DNA from: an uncultured Porphyromonadaceae bacterium
Lineage (GTDB): Bacteria > Bacteroidota > Bacteroidia > Bacteroidales > Porphyromonadaceae
Length of the DNA stretch: 64,000 nucleotides
NCBI GenBank assembly: GCA_947253625.1
Contig: CAMYAB010000002.1
Coordinates: 1-64,000 of the forward strand
Direction of reading: 5' to 3'
Each line of letters starts with the position of its first letter. The first letter of the stretch is position 1. This document shows positions 34,188 to 42,337 of the stretch, piece after piece. The notes beneath the pieces were generated by a model, which was not told the DNA's origin, made no database searches, and saw only the letters and a list, made by a program, of their open reading frames with translations. A program made the position numbers and the translations under genes.

Positions 34188-34757
34188 TTACTCAGCCGGA
34201 GTTTCCTCAGCTTGAGCGTTGCCTTCGGTTGCCTCTGCCTGTTCGGCCTCAGCTGCTTGACGGGCTTCTTCCTCTGCTGCTTTCTTTGCGGCTTCTTCTT
34301 CAGCCTTTTTTGCAACAAGTTCTTCGGCACGTTTTTTGTTGGTCTCGCGCTCTGCTTCTAGGGCTTTTTTAGCTTCGTCACGCTTCTTAGCTTCGTCCTT
34401 GGAGTGGATTGCTTCTGTGGCAGCGTTTTTGTCCTTCAGCCATGCCTCAAAACGCTCCTTGGCCACTTCCTCTGTGAAAGCTCCTTTTCGGACACCACCT
34501 TGCAGGTGCTTCATGAGCATCACACCCTCCTTGCTGAGGATGCTACGTGCTGTATCGCTGGGCTGTGCACCCACGTTGACCCAATGCAGTGCGCGCTCAA
34601 AGTTGAGCTCCACAGTAGCGGGGTGGGTGTTGGGGTTGTAGGTTCCTAGCTTTTCGATGAAGCGACCATCACGTGGTGCACGACGATCGGTCACCACAAT
34701 CTTGTAGAATGGATAGTGTCTGCGACCGTGTCTCTGGAGTCTGATAACTGTTGCCAT
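34188..34757 (-). CDS. rpsP: 30S ribosomal protein S16 with long acidic/basic tail
   Basis: The first 80 or so residues are a normal S16 (MATVIRLQRHGRRHYPFYK, DRRAPRDGRFIEKLGTYNP). About 110 further residues form a charged, alanine- and glutamate-rich tail (AKKALEAERETNKKRAEEL, then acidic repeats ending EETPAE). At 189 aa it is over twice the E. coli length. Extended S16 tails are common in Bacteroidetes, and their role is unknown. The tail is probably a coiled coil or disordered. It is a single-gene unit here. Confidence 0.95.
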   Translation of the reverse strand: MATVIRLQRHGRRHYPFYKIVVTDRRAPRDGRFIEKLGTYNPNTHPATVELNFERALHWVNVGAQPSDTARSILSKEGVMLMKHLQGGVRKGAFTEEVAKERFEAWLKDKNAATEAIHSKDEAKKRDEAKKALEAERETNKKRAEELVAKKAEEEAAKKAAEEEARQAAEAEQAEATEGNAQAEETPAE

Positions 34758-34853
34758 GTTATTGTCTCTCTATTAGTAGTTTGATAAATAAAAAATCTTG
34801 CGTCCCACGGTCTCTCCGTAGTGGTACACGACCTCAGGAGGTGAAACGCTTCG

Positions 34854-34861
34854 CAAAGGTA
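34854..34861 (-). promoter_or_regulatory. -7 promoter element of rpsP
   Basis: TACCTTTG on the minus strand, 97 bases before the ATG, leaving room for a long leader. No good -33. Confidence 0.5.
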
Positions 34862-34927
34862 CCACTTTATTTCCAAATAGACTGACTACGCCACTAAAAG
34901 ATTATAGTCAATGCGGAGCCACATCAA

Positions 34928-36010
34928 TCAATCCCACCAAAAGTACCAGACGGTAGACTCTCTCAGGGCTGCGGCTAAAGTGGTGAGGCTCCCCACGCCC
35001 TGGAAAACAATGTCGGAGCAATAGCTCGCCTGCTCCTCGGCGAGAGTGAAGTCGTCTTCGGTGACCGGATCGGGTACGTAGTACTCTATGGTGTCGTTTG
35101 ATATTTTCGCGACAACAGCTCCGTACTGCTCGTACCAGTACTTGGCTACCGCCATATGCTCTTCCGCTGTCGGGCATTCATTCCATCCGCCCATCGGGAG
35201 GTAGGCAAAAACCTGCCACGGCTCTTTTACCGGGACTTCGACCAGCAAGAGCACTCCAGAGTCATCGTAGGTGAAGTGGTGATTTGCCTCAAAGTCATAG
35301 AGGTCTCCCACAACGTCGGACTCCCAGGAGCCATCTCGGCTGATCTCCTCTCTCAGCTCGTCCAGTCGTCTCCGGAGGATTTCCTTGCCACTATCGGGAG
35401 AAGACCGGAGGCACTCGGCTTGCCAGCTCCGAAATTCATCGTTGTCCATCCACTCCGACCACTCATCAAGGCGATCAAAGAACTCACCGGGCATAGCCTC
35501 TACCAGTACGGGACAAAACCCTTCGCGCCTGCCGCGCTCCAGCGAATCCAGCCAGAGTTGCTCGACTTCGTCGGCTGAGGCATCATCGGCGATGCGGTGG
35601 ATGGTGCACCCGCTAAGCAGCGCCTCTATGCGAGACATGAACTCCTCGTCGGTAACCAACGGTTCAGTGTCTTCCTCGTGAAGCTTCAGATTATGGCAGG
35701 CCACCCTGTAGTTCTTTGCCAAGGTGAAGACCCGCCAGGCAAATACTCCGCAAATGATAGCGGTGGTATAGATCTGTCTGTGATCCATAACCCGGAAAAC
35801 GAGAAGGGTGACTGCCAGTAGGAGCAGCGCGCCCCATAGGATCAGTTGGTTTCGCAATATACGACAAACCGTGTGCCAGTCGTTGGCTTGGATGCTTGCG
35901 TCAAGGTCGCCCCTCATCTTTTTCTCCAAGGTTTTGCGCCTGTATACCGAAACGAATAGAGCGATGAAGAAAACGGGGATGATGATGTTAATGAGTTGGG
36001 CTTGTTCCAT
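34928..36010 (-). CDS. Membrane-anchored DUF4253 protein
   Basis: 360 aa from the chosen ATG (MEQAQLINIIIPVFF). Hydrophobic segments at about 6-22, 56-74 and 80-95 anchor it. An acidic soluble region follows, and the C-terminal 100 residues (QVFAYLPMGGWNECPTAEEH, KYWYEQYGAVVAKISNDTIE, EEQASYCSDIVFQG) fit the DUF4253 family, whose function is unknown and which often appears as an immunity-like or polymorphic-system component. A longer frame from 36052 would run into the tRNA terminator hairpin, so I reject that start. It directly follows tRNA-Lys on the same strand. Confidence 0.75.
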   Translation of the reverse strand: MEQAQLINIIIPVFFIALFVSVYRRKTLEKKMRGDLDASIQANDWHTVCRILRNQLILWGALLLLAVTLLVFRVMDHRQIYTTAIICGVFAWRVFTLAKNYRVACHNLKLHEEDTEPLVTDEEFMSRIEALLSGCTIHRIADDASADEVEQLWLDSLERGRREGFCPVLVEAMPGEFFDRLDEWSEWMDNDEFRSWQAECLRSSPDSGKEILRRRLDELREEISRDGSWESDVVGDLYDFEANHHFTYDDSGVLLLVEVPVKEPWQVFAYLPMGGWNECPTAEEHMAVAKYWYEQYGAVVAKISNDTIEYYVPDPVTEDDFTLAEEQASYCSDIVFQGVGSLTTLAAALRESTVWYFWWD

Positions 36011-36050
36011 GATCGGTGGTTTTTGCTGAGGATGATTGGTGGGTGGGAAC

Positions 36051-36087
36051 AAAAAAAGGTCGCACAGCGCACGCCGAGCGACCTTTG
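36051..36087 (-). terminator. Terminator after tRNA-Lys
   Basis: On the minus strand AAAGGTCGC pairs with GCGACCTTT, followed by further T, immediately 3' of the tRNA. Confidence 0.85.
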
Positions 36088-36088
36088 G

Positions 36089-36162
36089 TGACCTCGGAGG
36101 GGCTCGAACCCTCGACCCACTGATTAAGAGTCAGTTGCTCTACCAACTGAGCTACGAAGTCA
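36089..36162 (-). tRNA. tRNA-Lys (anticodon CTT)
   Basis: A 74-nt minus-strand cloverleaf. The acceptor TGACTTC pairs with GAGGTCA, the D arm holds AGCTCAGTTGGTAGAGC, the anticodon loop CTCTTAA gives CTT, and the T arm GAGGGTTCGAGCCCCTC is present. CCA is not encoded. The acceptor has one G-U pair. Confidence 0.95.
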
Positions 36163-36183
36163 TTCCTTTTCTGTTTTGCTCTG

Positions 36184-36214
36184 CAAAGGTACGCAAGAAT
36201 ATCGAAACTGCAAA
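36184..36214 (-). promoter_or_regulatory. Consensus promoter of tRNA-Lys
   Basis: On the minus strand TTTG (36214-36211), a 19-bp spacer, then TACCTTTG (36191-36184). This is the best match in the window to the Bacteroidetes -33/-7 promoter. Confidence 0.8.
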
Positions 36215-36422
36215 GAATATTTGAGTTTTATTTTTCGATATCTGTCTAAGTCGTTCAGATAAAGTTTGTTATTCTCTCGTACTCTGCGACTCAGATATTG
36301 ACACTCCTTTTTTGAGGGGCTTTGAATAATCCTGACAGCTTCTGTAGTTTTGACCCCGTTTTGGGACTGTTTTTTTTTGTTTCGTAAGCGGCAGAAGGTC
36401 TGTTGGTTGTGGGGCATGTTGA

Positions 36423-36503
36423 GTTTCACGGATAGAAGCGAAACTTTTCACGGATAGAAGCAAAAGGTTTCACGGATAGAAGCAAAAGCTTAGTTGGGGG
36501 TAA
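36423..36503 (-). repeat. 22-bp repeat array, copy 5 (minus orientation)
   Basis: Reading the minus strand, the units are a degenerate first one (36503-36482, only CTAAGC and TTTTGC recognisable), 36481-36460, 36459-36438 and partial 36437-36423 ending GAAAC. The tail on the minus strand (about 36395-36375: CTGCCGCTTACGA) matches copy 1. The 579-base gap 36163-36741 holds this element, the tRNA promoter and the cyd promoter, and no gene. Confidence 0.95.
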
Positions 36504-36693
36504 AAATTGATAGGATATGGTTGGGCTGATTTTTTTTTGCAATGATGGGTGGTTGGTTTTGGTCTGATTGGTTTTGGGTGCATGATGGCCGATTGAGGGG
36601 GGCTGACTCTTGTACAAGTTGTCTGTCTGAGGGCGAGGGAATCGTCAAAAATTGAGCAAAATATATAAGTGTTGTGAATTCGTGGTCCTAAAA

Positions 36694-36725
36694 TTTGGTG
36701 GGTATTTGGATCTTTTCTAATTTAG
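36694..36725 (+). promoter_or_regulatory. Promoter of the cyd operon
   Basis: TTTG (36694-36697), a 20-bp spacer, then TAATTTAG (36718-36725, one mismatch to TAnnTTTG). It predicts a start about 26 bases before the ATG at 36757. Confidence 0.45.
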
Positions 36726-36756
36726 CATCGTACTTACAGCTATGATGTACATCAAT

Positions 36757-37029
36757 ATGAAAAAAGATGAAATAACCACTGCCACTATCAACGACAAACA
36801 AGCGGGTTTCTTGGCCAGAGCATGGTATATGTATCGTGATGGTTTTCGGAATCTTAGCTCCTCTGCTCGTGCGCTCTGGGTGCTGATCTTCATCAAGCTC
36901 TTTGTGATGTTTGCTATCTTGCGCGCATTCTTTTTTCCCAATTATCTGAATAGCCATACTGCACCTGATGAGAGTAAGGGGGATTTTGTGGCTGAGCAAT
37001 TTGTACAGAGAGTAACTGATCATAACTAA
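36757..37029 (+). CDS. DUF4492 protein, first gene of the cytochrome bd operon
   Basis: 90 aa from MKKDEI, or 95 aa if translation starts at 36742. A charged N-terminus with GFLARAWYMYRDGFRNLSS is followed by one membrane helix (LWVLIFIKLFVMFAILRAFFF). This is the DUF4492 family, which in Bacteroidetes regularly precedes cydA. It is likely a small accessory subunit or assembly factor of the bd oxidase, by analogy with CydX/CydH. That role is inferred from context. cydA starts 33 bases downstream. Confidence 0.8.
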   Translation: MKKDEITTATINDKQAGFLARAWYMYRDGFRNLSSSARALWVLIFIKLFVMFAILRAFFFPNYLNSHTAPDESKGDFVAEQFVQRVTDHN

Positions 37030-37062
37030 CTACTAATCAAACAATACATCAAACTAAAAGCT

Positions 37063-38628
37063 ATGTTTTTGAGCACACTAATTGGCTGGTCACGATTGCA
37101 GTTTGCAATGACAGCGATGTATCACTGGCTCTTTGTCCCGTTCACTCTGGGCGTGGGTCTGATCATGGCGATTGTTGAGACAAAGTACTACCGGACGGGG
37201 GATGACTTCTGGAAGGATACGGCTAAGTTTTGGCAAAAGATCTTTGGGATCAACTTTGCGGCTGGTATTGCTACCGGGCTTATCTTGGAGTTTCAGTTTG
37301 GGACCAATTGGTCCAACTACTCGTATTTTGTCGGAGATATCTTTGGTGCCCCGCTGGCTATCGAGGGTATTTTGGCCTTTTTCATGGAGGCGACATTCTT
37401 TGCGGTGATGTTTTTTGGGTGGGACAAGGTGTCCAAAAAGTTTCACTTGGCTTCGACTTGGCTTACTATCCTAGGTGCCACTATCTCTGCGTGGTGGATC
37501 TTGGTGGCCAATGCCTGGATGCAATATCCTGCCGGTATGCACTTCAACCCCGACTCTGTCCGCAACGAGATGGTGGACTTTTTGGCTGTGGCTTTTTCGC
37601 CCGTGGCTGTGGTCAAGTGGTTTCACTCGGTGATATCGAGCTGGGTATTGGGGGCCATCATGGTGATGGGGATCTGTGCCTACTATCTGCTGACTAAGAA
37701 GCGTCAGCGTTTTAGCCTCGAGAGTATCAAGATAGCCGCACAACTCGGCCTTGTGGGTATTGTAGTGACCATACTCACGGGTCACTTGAGTGCCAACCAA
37801 GTGGCGCTCTATCAGCCGATGAAGCTGGCCGCTATGGAGAACCATTGGGAGGGCCGTGAAGGGGCCTCGCTCAGCTTGTTTGGTATCCCCAATAAGTCTG
37901 CCGGTGATCTGGGTGATACCCAAAAGGAGGACTGGGTATTCAACGTCTCGTTGCCGGGCGTGCTGTCGATATTGTCTTTCAATGATGCCAATAGCTATGT
38001 CCCTGGTATCAATAACCTCATAAATGGAGGGTACACCATGCCTAATGGCGAGGTCGCACCATCGGCTCAGGAGCGGATAGAGCGTGGCAAGCTGGCGATC
38101 AATGCGCTGGCAGACTATCGTGAGGCACGTAAGTCCGGTGATGAAGCGCAGGCCGAGGAGGCGCGTAAGGTTTTGGACGAAAACTTTGCACACTTTGGCT
38201 ACGGCTACATTGATCGTGTGGAGGATCTGATTCCCAGCATATCAATGCTTTACTTTAGCTTTAGGATCATGGTCGGGCTCTCTATCGTCTTTTTGCTCGT
38301 CTTTGCCTATGCTTTATTTGCACTCCGCAAGGGCAGTACCAAGCTTTCGGAGCAACGTTGGTTTAGCTGGGTGATGATTCTCAGCATGCCACTGGTGTAC
38401 ATTTGCTCACAGTGTGGCTGGATTGTCGCCGAAGTCGGCCGTCAGCCTTGGACGATACAGGATGTACTCCCGGTCAACGCCGCCATCTCCAACCTTGCCG
38501 CTGACTCGGTGAAGGTCACGTTTTTCATATTCATTGCGCTCTTTACGGCTATGCTCGTGGCGGAGCTGACAATCATGTGGAATGCCGTGAAGAAAGGACC
38601 AAAGACGGAGGAACGTCAAGCTAAATAA
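37063..38628 (+). CDS. cydA: Cytochrome bd oxidase subunit I
   Basis: Quinol oxidase subunit carrying all hemes and reducing oxygen to water in the inner membrane. 521 aa with about nine membrane segments. The N-terminal MTAMYHWLFVPFTLGVG includes the conserved histidine ligand region, KWFHSVISSWVLG the second, and GWIVAEVGRQPW the characteristic GRQPW block. The periplasmic Q-loop is long. In a strict anaerobe this enzyme removes oxygen or allows nanaerobic respiration. Confidence 0.96.
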   Translation: MFLSTLIGWSRLQFAMTAMYHWLFVPFTLGVGLIMAIVETKYYRTGDDFWKDTAKFWQKIFGINFAAGIATGLILEFQFGTNWSNYSYFVGDIFGAPLAIEGILAFFMEATFFAVMFFGWDKVSKKFHLASTWLTILGATISAWWILVANAWMQYPAGMHFNPDSVRNEMVDFLAVAFSPVAVVKWFHSVISSWVLGAIMVMGICAYYLLTKKRQRFSLESIKIAAQLGLVGIVVTILTGHLSANQVALYQPMKLAAMENHWEGREGASLSLFGIPNKSAGDLGDTQKEDWVFNVSLPGVLSILSFNDANSYVPGINNLINGGYTMPNGEVAPSAQERIERGKLAINALADYREARKSGDEAQAEEARKVLDENFAHFGYGYIDRVEDLIPSISMLYFSFRIMVGLSIVFLLVFAYALFALRKGSTKLSEQRWFSWVMILSMPLVYICSQCGWIVAEVGRQPWTIQDVLPVNAAISNLAADSVKVTFFIFIALFTAMLVAELTIMWNAVKKGPKTEERQAK

Positions 38629-38665
38629 CAACTATACACCGGACTAAACAGAATACACTATACTT

Positions 38666-39829
38666 ATGGATACCTATGCTATACTACAGCACTACTGGTG
38701 GTTTCTCATCTCGTTGCTGGGTGGACTTCTCGTCTTTTTGCTCTTTGTCCAAGGCGGACAGACGTTCATCTTCTCCGACGGTAAGACGCCTTTGCAGCGC
38801 AGAATGATTGTCAACTCCACGGGCCGAAAGTGGGAGTTTACCTTTACTACGCTTGTGACCTTTGGCGGGGCTTTCTTTGCCTCTTTCCCTCTCTTTTACT
38901 CCACTAGCTTTGGGGGTGCGTATTGGGTGTGGATGCTGATCCTACTCTGCTTTGTGATACAGGCGGTTTCCTTTGAGTTCCAAAACAAGCTAGGCAATGT
39001 TTTTGGTCCAAAAACCTACCAGTCGGCACTGCTGATCAATGGTATACTTGGGCCGTTGTTGCTCGGTACTGCGGTGGCTACTTTTTACACCGGAGCCAAC
39101 TTCTTGGTGGACAAAAGTGCGATTGCTGGATTTGGAGCAGGTACCAATGCTGTCAGCAGCTGGATGCCCTACCAAGGCATACAGCTGCACGGACTTGAGG
39201 CAGTGCTCAATCCGTGGAACTTGGTATTCGGTCTCGCTGTCCTTTTCCTTGCCCGCACTACAGCCCTCCTCTACTTCATCAACAACATTGTGGAGCCGGA
39301 GCTGAATGCCAGATTTCGGAAAAAACTCCTTCCGAATGCCCTGATATTCTTGGTTCTCTTCGTTGCTTTTGTAGGCTTTGTCCTGCTGAAAGATGGTTTT
39401 GCGGTCCATCCGGAGACCAAGGAGGTCTATATGGAGCCGTACAAATACCTCAATAATTTTATCGCTATGCCTTACCTGCTTGTGAGCTTCTTGGTGGGCG
39501 TGCTCTTGGTGCTTTTCGGAATCCTAAAGACTGTCTTTTCCAAGACCTACACGAGAGGTATCTGGTACCATGGTGTGGGGGTGGTCATTACGGTCACCAC
39601 TTGTCTGCTGATCCTCGGTTGGGGCAATACCTGCTATTACCCCTCTCTGTACGACTTGCAGAGCTCGCTGACGATCGAAAATAGTGCCTCCACTGAGTAC
39701 ACGCTCAAGGTGATGGCCTACACCAGTCTGCTTATCCCCTTTGTGCTGGCCTACATTTTTTATGCGTGGCGCAAGCTGGATTTCCACAAGTTCGACAAGG
39801 AAGAGATGTCCCAAGGCAATCACTATTGA
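38666..39829 (+). CDS. cydB: Cytochrome bd oxidase subunit II
   Basis: 387 aa, about eight or nine membrane helices and no heme ligands, which stabilises CydA. Family features include WWFLISLLGGLLVFLLFVQGGQT at the start and long hydrophobic helices to FYAWRKLDFHKFDKEEM at the end. It follows cydA by 37 bases, and a strong hairpin follows it. Confidence 0.93.
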   Translation: MDTYAILQHYWWFLISLLGGLLVFLLFVQGGQTFIFSDGKTPLQRRMIVNSTGRKWEFTFTTLVTFGGAFFASFPLFYSTSFGGAYWVWMLILLCFVIQAVSFEFQNKLGNVFGPKTYQSALLINGILGPLLLGTAVATFYTGANFLVDKSAIAGFGAGTNAVSSWMPYQGIQLHGLEAVLNPWNLVFGLAVLFLARTTALLYFINNIVEPELNARFRKKLLPNALIFLVLFVAFVGFVLLKDGFAVHPETKEVYMEPYKYLNNFIAMPYLLVSFLVGVLLVLFGILKTVFSKTYTRGIWYHGVGVVITVTTCLLILGWGNTCYYPSLYDLQSSLTIENSASTEYTLKVMAYTSLLIPFVLAYIFYAWRKLDFHKFDKEEMSQGNHY

Positions 39830-39866
39830 TGGTTGCGAATGACTCTTCGGGGTCGCTAATCCAAAT

Positions 39867-39905
39867 GAGAGGGTGTGTCCAAGCTATGTTTGGACACACC
39901 CTCTC
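39867..39905. terminator. Strong hairpin between convergent cydB and PepSY gene
   Basis: A perfect 16-bp stem, GAGAGGGTGTGTCCAA (39867-39882) and TTGGACACACCCTCTC (39890-39905), with a 7-base loop. It is symmetric between two convergent genes and may act both ways. The U-run is weak. Confidence 0.8.
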
Positions 39906-39968
39906 TTGTTGATGGTCATCGGCTTTTCTCCGGCCACTTGTGACTAAAGTCTTTCGGTGGACTTTGTG

Positions 39969-41477
39969 CTACTTCTTTGGCCTTTTATCTCTTCTCCGCC
40001 GGTAATACCGCCTATAGAGGACCCATCCGGTAGCCAATGCCACGGTGAGGAGTAGGGCCGAAAGGAATATGTATAGAGGCTGGAGCGGACCGAGTATTTT
40101 CCCATACAGTCGGCCGACATGCAGCTCAAGTGCGGCATGCCAGAGTGAAATCCTACCGGGACTTATCTCTGTTGGCATTGGTGGCATAGTGTCGGTCGCG
40201 TTCTCCGCTTGGAGTTCACCAGAGGAGTAGCTGTAGAATCGCTCTCTCCCGTCAGAGTCAATAGTGTATCCACTGATTGGGGTTCCAAAGATGGGCATGC
40301 CTCTTCGTCCAGATTCGGTGTAGACTTCGCCTGTCAGGGCATCGTAGACTTGCCCTTTTTGTCGATTCCACCTGAATGCTCCACTGAACGATCCCACCAC
40401 CCACAGTGAGTCTCGGTCACTCCACTCCCAGACATTGAGTCCCATGACACTGACAGGTGGAGTGCCGGTCAGTCGCTTGGGGGCTTTTCCAAACTGCTTC
40501 AGCGCATAAAAGCCCCGAGAGGTCGATAGCAACCACTCTTTTGTGATGGGATCGCGACGGATCATTCTCAGTTTGTTATTCCACGGGTTGGTGCTGTAAA
40601 GGTTTGTTCCCGGAATGGTCGGGACCTGTGCCTTGATGACTGTAATCATCAACGGAGGACGTAGAAATGCGCCTGTGATCGTCACAAAAAGCAAACCCCA
40701 AAAGCACCATTTGCCCCACCTATTGTGTTCCTTGAGAAATTGCTTCCACACCTTTGCTTTTTTGGGGACAAAGGTGATCAAAATGCCGGTGATGGAGAGG
40801 AGGATGAGTGCCACTCCCATCAGGTCAACAGCTAGTCGTCCGATTGTCCCAAAGAATGCTCCACTATGTATCTGCCAGATCGTGCTGAATAGAGATACCC
40901 GTGGCTCATAGTCGTCCGGTGCGGGAAGGTCTGCGAGTGTGGGGGATTCTTGAGATGGAAAGATAAGGTATAAGTGGCTTCGGCTCAGCAAAACGAGGGT
41001 GTCACCTTGTGTTTCCAGGTCTGCCAATCGTTCGTTTTTGGGTGTAAGCGTTGGTTGTTTTGCCCACTCCTTTTTGTCGGCTTGCCACTTGTACAGGTTG
41101 TATGCGGTGAGGGCGTAGAGGTCGCCACGATTTGTCCGGACTACTTTTTGGACCGATCTCCTGTCGGCACTGGGGTCTAGTCCATCGCTCCGGTTGTTGT
41201 AGATTTTAAGCTGTGGGTCGTAAGCCCATACTCCAGTGGCTCCATAGATCCACTCCTCGTCAGGGGTCACTCGGATCTTCCCGATGAGGCTGCCACCGCT
41301 CCAGGATTTATAGTGGTAGGCCTTGGGCAGCCAAGAGCGGGGCAGGTCAATACCCGATACCAGGACTCTGTGGTTTAGGATAATGCCAGATCCAGCAAAG
41401 CCTAGTACGAGTACGGTGATGACTAGGCAGATCCACTTGTGCCATCCTTTTAGGAGGGTGTATCGAGAGCGTTTCAT
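39969..41477 (-). CDS. PepSY-associated membrane protein
   Basis: 502 aa. N-terminal WHKWICLVITVLVLGFAGSG is the first helix of the PepSY-TM family. A large periplasmic domain follows, then helices around 217-240 and 259-275, a second soluble domain and a final helix near 465-490. Proteins of this type usually accompany TonB receptors for iron or heme and may reduce or handle the metal at the inner membrane. Its position downstream of the HmuR/HmuY-like genes on the same strand supports that. Confidence 0.8.
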   Translation of the reverse strand: MKRSRYTLLKGWHKWICLVITVLVLGFAGSGIILNHRVLVSGIDLPRSWLPKAYHYKSWSGGSLIGKIRVTPDEEWIYGATGVWAYDPQLKIYNNRSDGLDPSADRRSVQKVVRTNRGDLYALTAYNLYKWQADKKEWAKQPTLTPKNERLADLETQGDTLVLLSRSHLYLIFPSQESPTLADLPAPDDYEPRVSLFSTIWQIHSGAFFGTIGRLAVDLMGVALILLSITGILITFVPKKAKVWKQFLKEHNRWGKWCFWGLLFVTITGAFLRPPLMITVIKAQVPTIPGTNLYSTNPWNNKLRMIRRDPITKEWLLSTSRGFYALKQFGKAPKRLTGTPPVSVMGLNVWEWSDRDSLWVVGSFSGAFRWNRQKGQVYDALTGEVYTESGRRGMPIFGTPISGYTIDSDGRERFYSYSSGELQAENATDTMPPMPTEISPGRISLWHAALELHVGRLYGKILGPLQPLYIFLSALLLTVALATGWVLYRRYYRRRRDKRPKK

Positions 41478-41549
41478 TTTGGTTCTTGTCTTACAATCGA
41501 GTAGGTCGGGAAACGAAAATTTTCTGTCCTACTTTCGTTTTCTTCCCTC

Positions 41550-41590
41550 CCACACCAGCCGTACGTGCCGTTCGGCATACGGCGGTTTAA
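41550..41590 (-). mobile_element. Probable 3' remnant of a group II intron (domain V-like hairpin)
   Basis: On the minus strand ACCGCCGTATGCC, loop GAAC, GGCACGTACGGCTGGT forms a roughly 33-nt helix with a bulge, followed by GTGGGAGGG. This resembles bacterial group II intron domain V plus the sequence leading to the 3' end, as I know it from introns ending in CCGTATRCCGAACGG and GGTGTGRGAGG. No reverse-transcriptase reading frame is present, so if correct it is a short relic between the HmuY-like and PepSY genes. Confidence 0.45.
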
Positions 41591-41624
41591 TTTGTTTTCA
41601 AAATATGCCCGTCATACAAAGAGT

Positions 41625-41652
41625 ATCTCAGGTGCGATGTCGCACCTGAGAT
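41625..41652 (-). terminator. Hairpin terminator after the hmuY-like gene
   Basis: A perfect 13-bp inverted repeat, ATCTCAGGTGCGA and TCGCACCTGAGAT, separated by two bases, 28 bases after the stop. No U-run. Confidence 0.65.
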
Positions 41653-41680
41653 GCTGTCTGTCCTATTTCGTCCGGATCTC

Positions 41681-42307
41681 TTAGTCTAGCTTGGTGGAGC
41701 CGTCGGGTTGGTAGACGTAGTCAAAGGAGACGATACCGCTCTTGCCACTGTCGTCTATGTAGCTAATCATCTTGACTTTGGCGTATTTCCCGTCGGCTGT
41801 TCGGATGATGAATATATTGTCCGAGGGAGTGTATTTTGGGGGTGGACCACTGAATCCGATCATTTTGTTGAGCTCGGGGTTGCCGGATACTTCGGCTTTT
41901 ATCAGTTCGCCTTTCCAGCCCAATATGGTGATTGCTTCGTCCACGATGTAGCCTTCGGTGGGGGCTTCTTTCACTGCGGATAGGCTTGTCTGGTTGGTCA
42001 TGAGAGCCCCTCCTTTGCCTTTGCCGGATGTGCCGCAGTTGGCTCGGAAGTAAAATGAGTGGATCGCAATGTCCCAGTCGGTACGTTCCTTGAAGTTGGT
42101 TTCGTCAATTCCGGGCACCTCTTTGCCAGTGGCGAAGCTGAAGTAGATCCAGTCTTTCCCGAGCTCTCCTTTGCAACGTCGGCTCTGCGTGTAGGTCTTT
42201 TTGTTTTTTGAGGATGGTGCGTTTGGCTTGTTGTTTCCGCAGGAGACGATGGCCAATGACAGCACCAGAGCACTGATTAGTGCGAGAATGCATTTTGTTT
42301 TGTTCAT
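41681..42307 (-). CDS. hmuY: HmuY-like heme-binding lipoprotein
   Basis: 208 aa. A signal peptide with the lipobox LAIVSC (Cys23) predicts an outer-membrane lipoprotein. WIYFSFATGKEV, DWDIAIH and CGTSGKGKGGA match the HmuY family, which captures heme and passes it to the TonB receptor. Only one histidine exists in the whole protein (His83), so the bis-histidine coordination of P. gingivalis HmuY is impossible; Met103, Met149 and Met180 are candidate ligands. It lies 30 bases downstream of the receptor, the reverse of the usual hmuY-hmuR order. Confidence 0.82.
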   Translation of the reverse strand: MNKTKCILALISALVLSLAIVSCGNNKPNAPSSKNKKTYTQSRRCKGELGKDWIYFSFATGKEVPGIDETNFKERTDWDIAIHSFYFRANCGTSGKGKGGALMTNQTSLSAVKEAPTEGYIVDEAITILGWKGELIKAEVSGNPELNKMIGFSGPPPKYTPSDNIFIIRTADGKYAKVKMISYIDDSGKSGIVSFDYVYQPDGSTKLD

Positions 42308-42337
42308 CTCTTTAATAGGTAATAGTGACAGTTGTTT

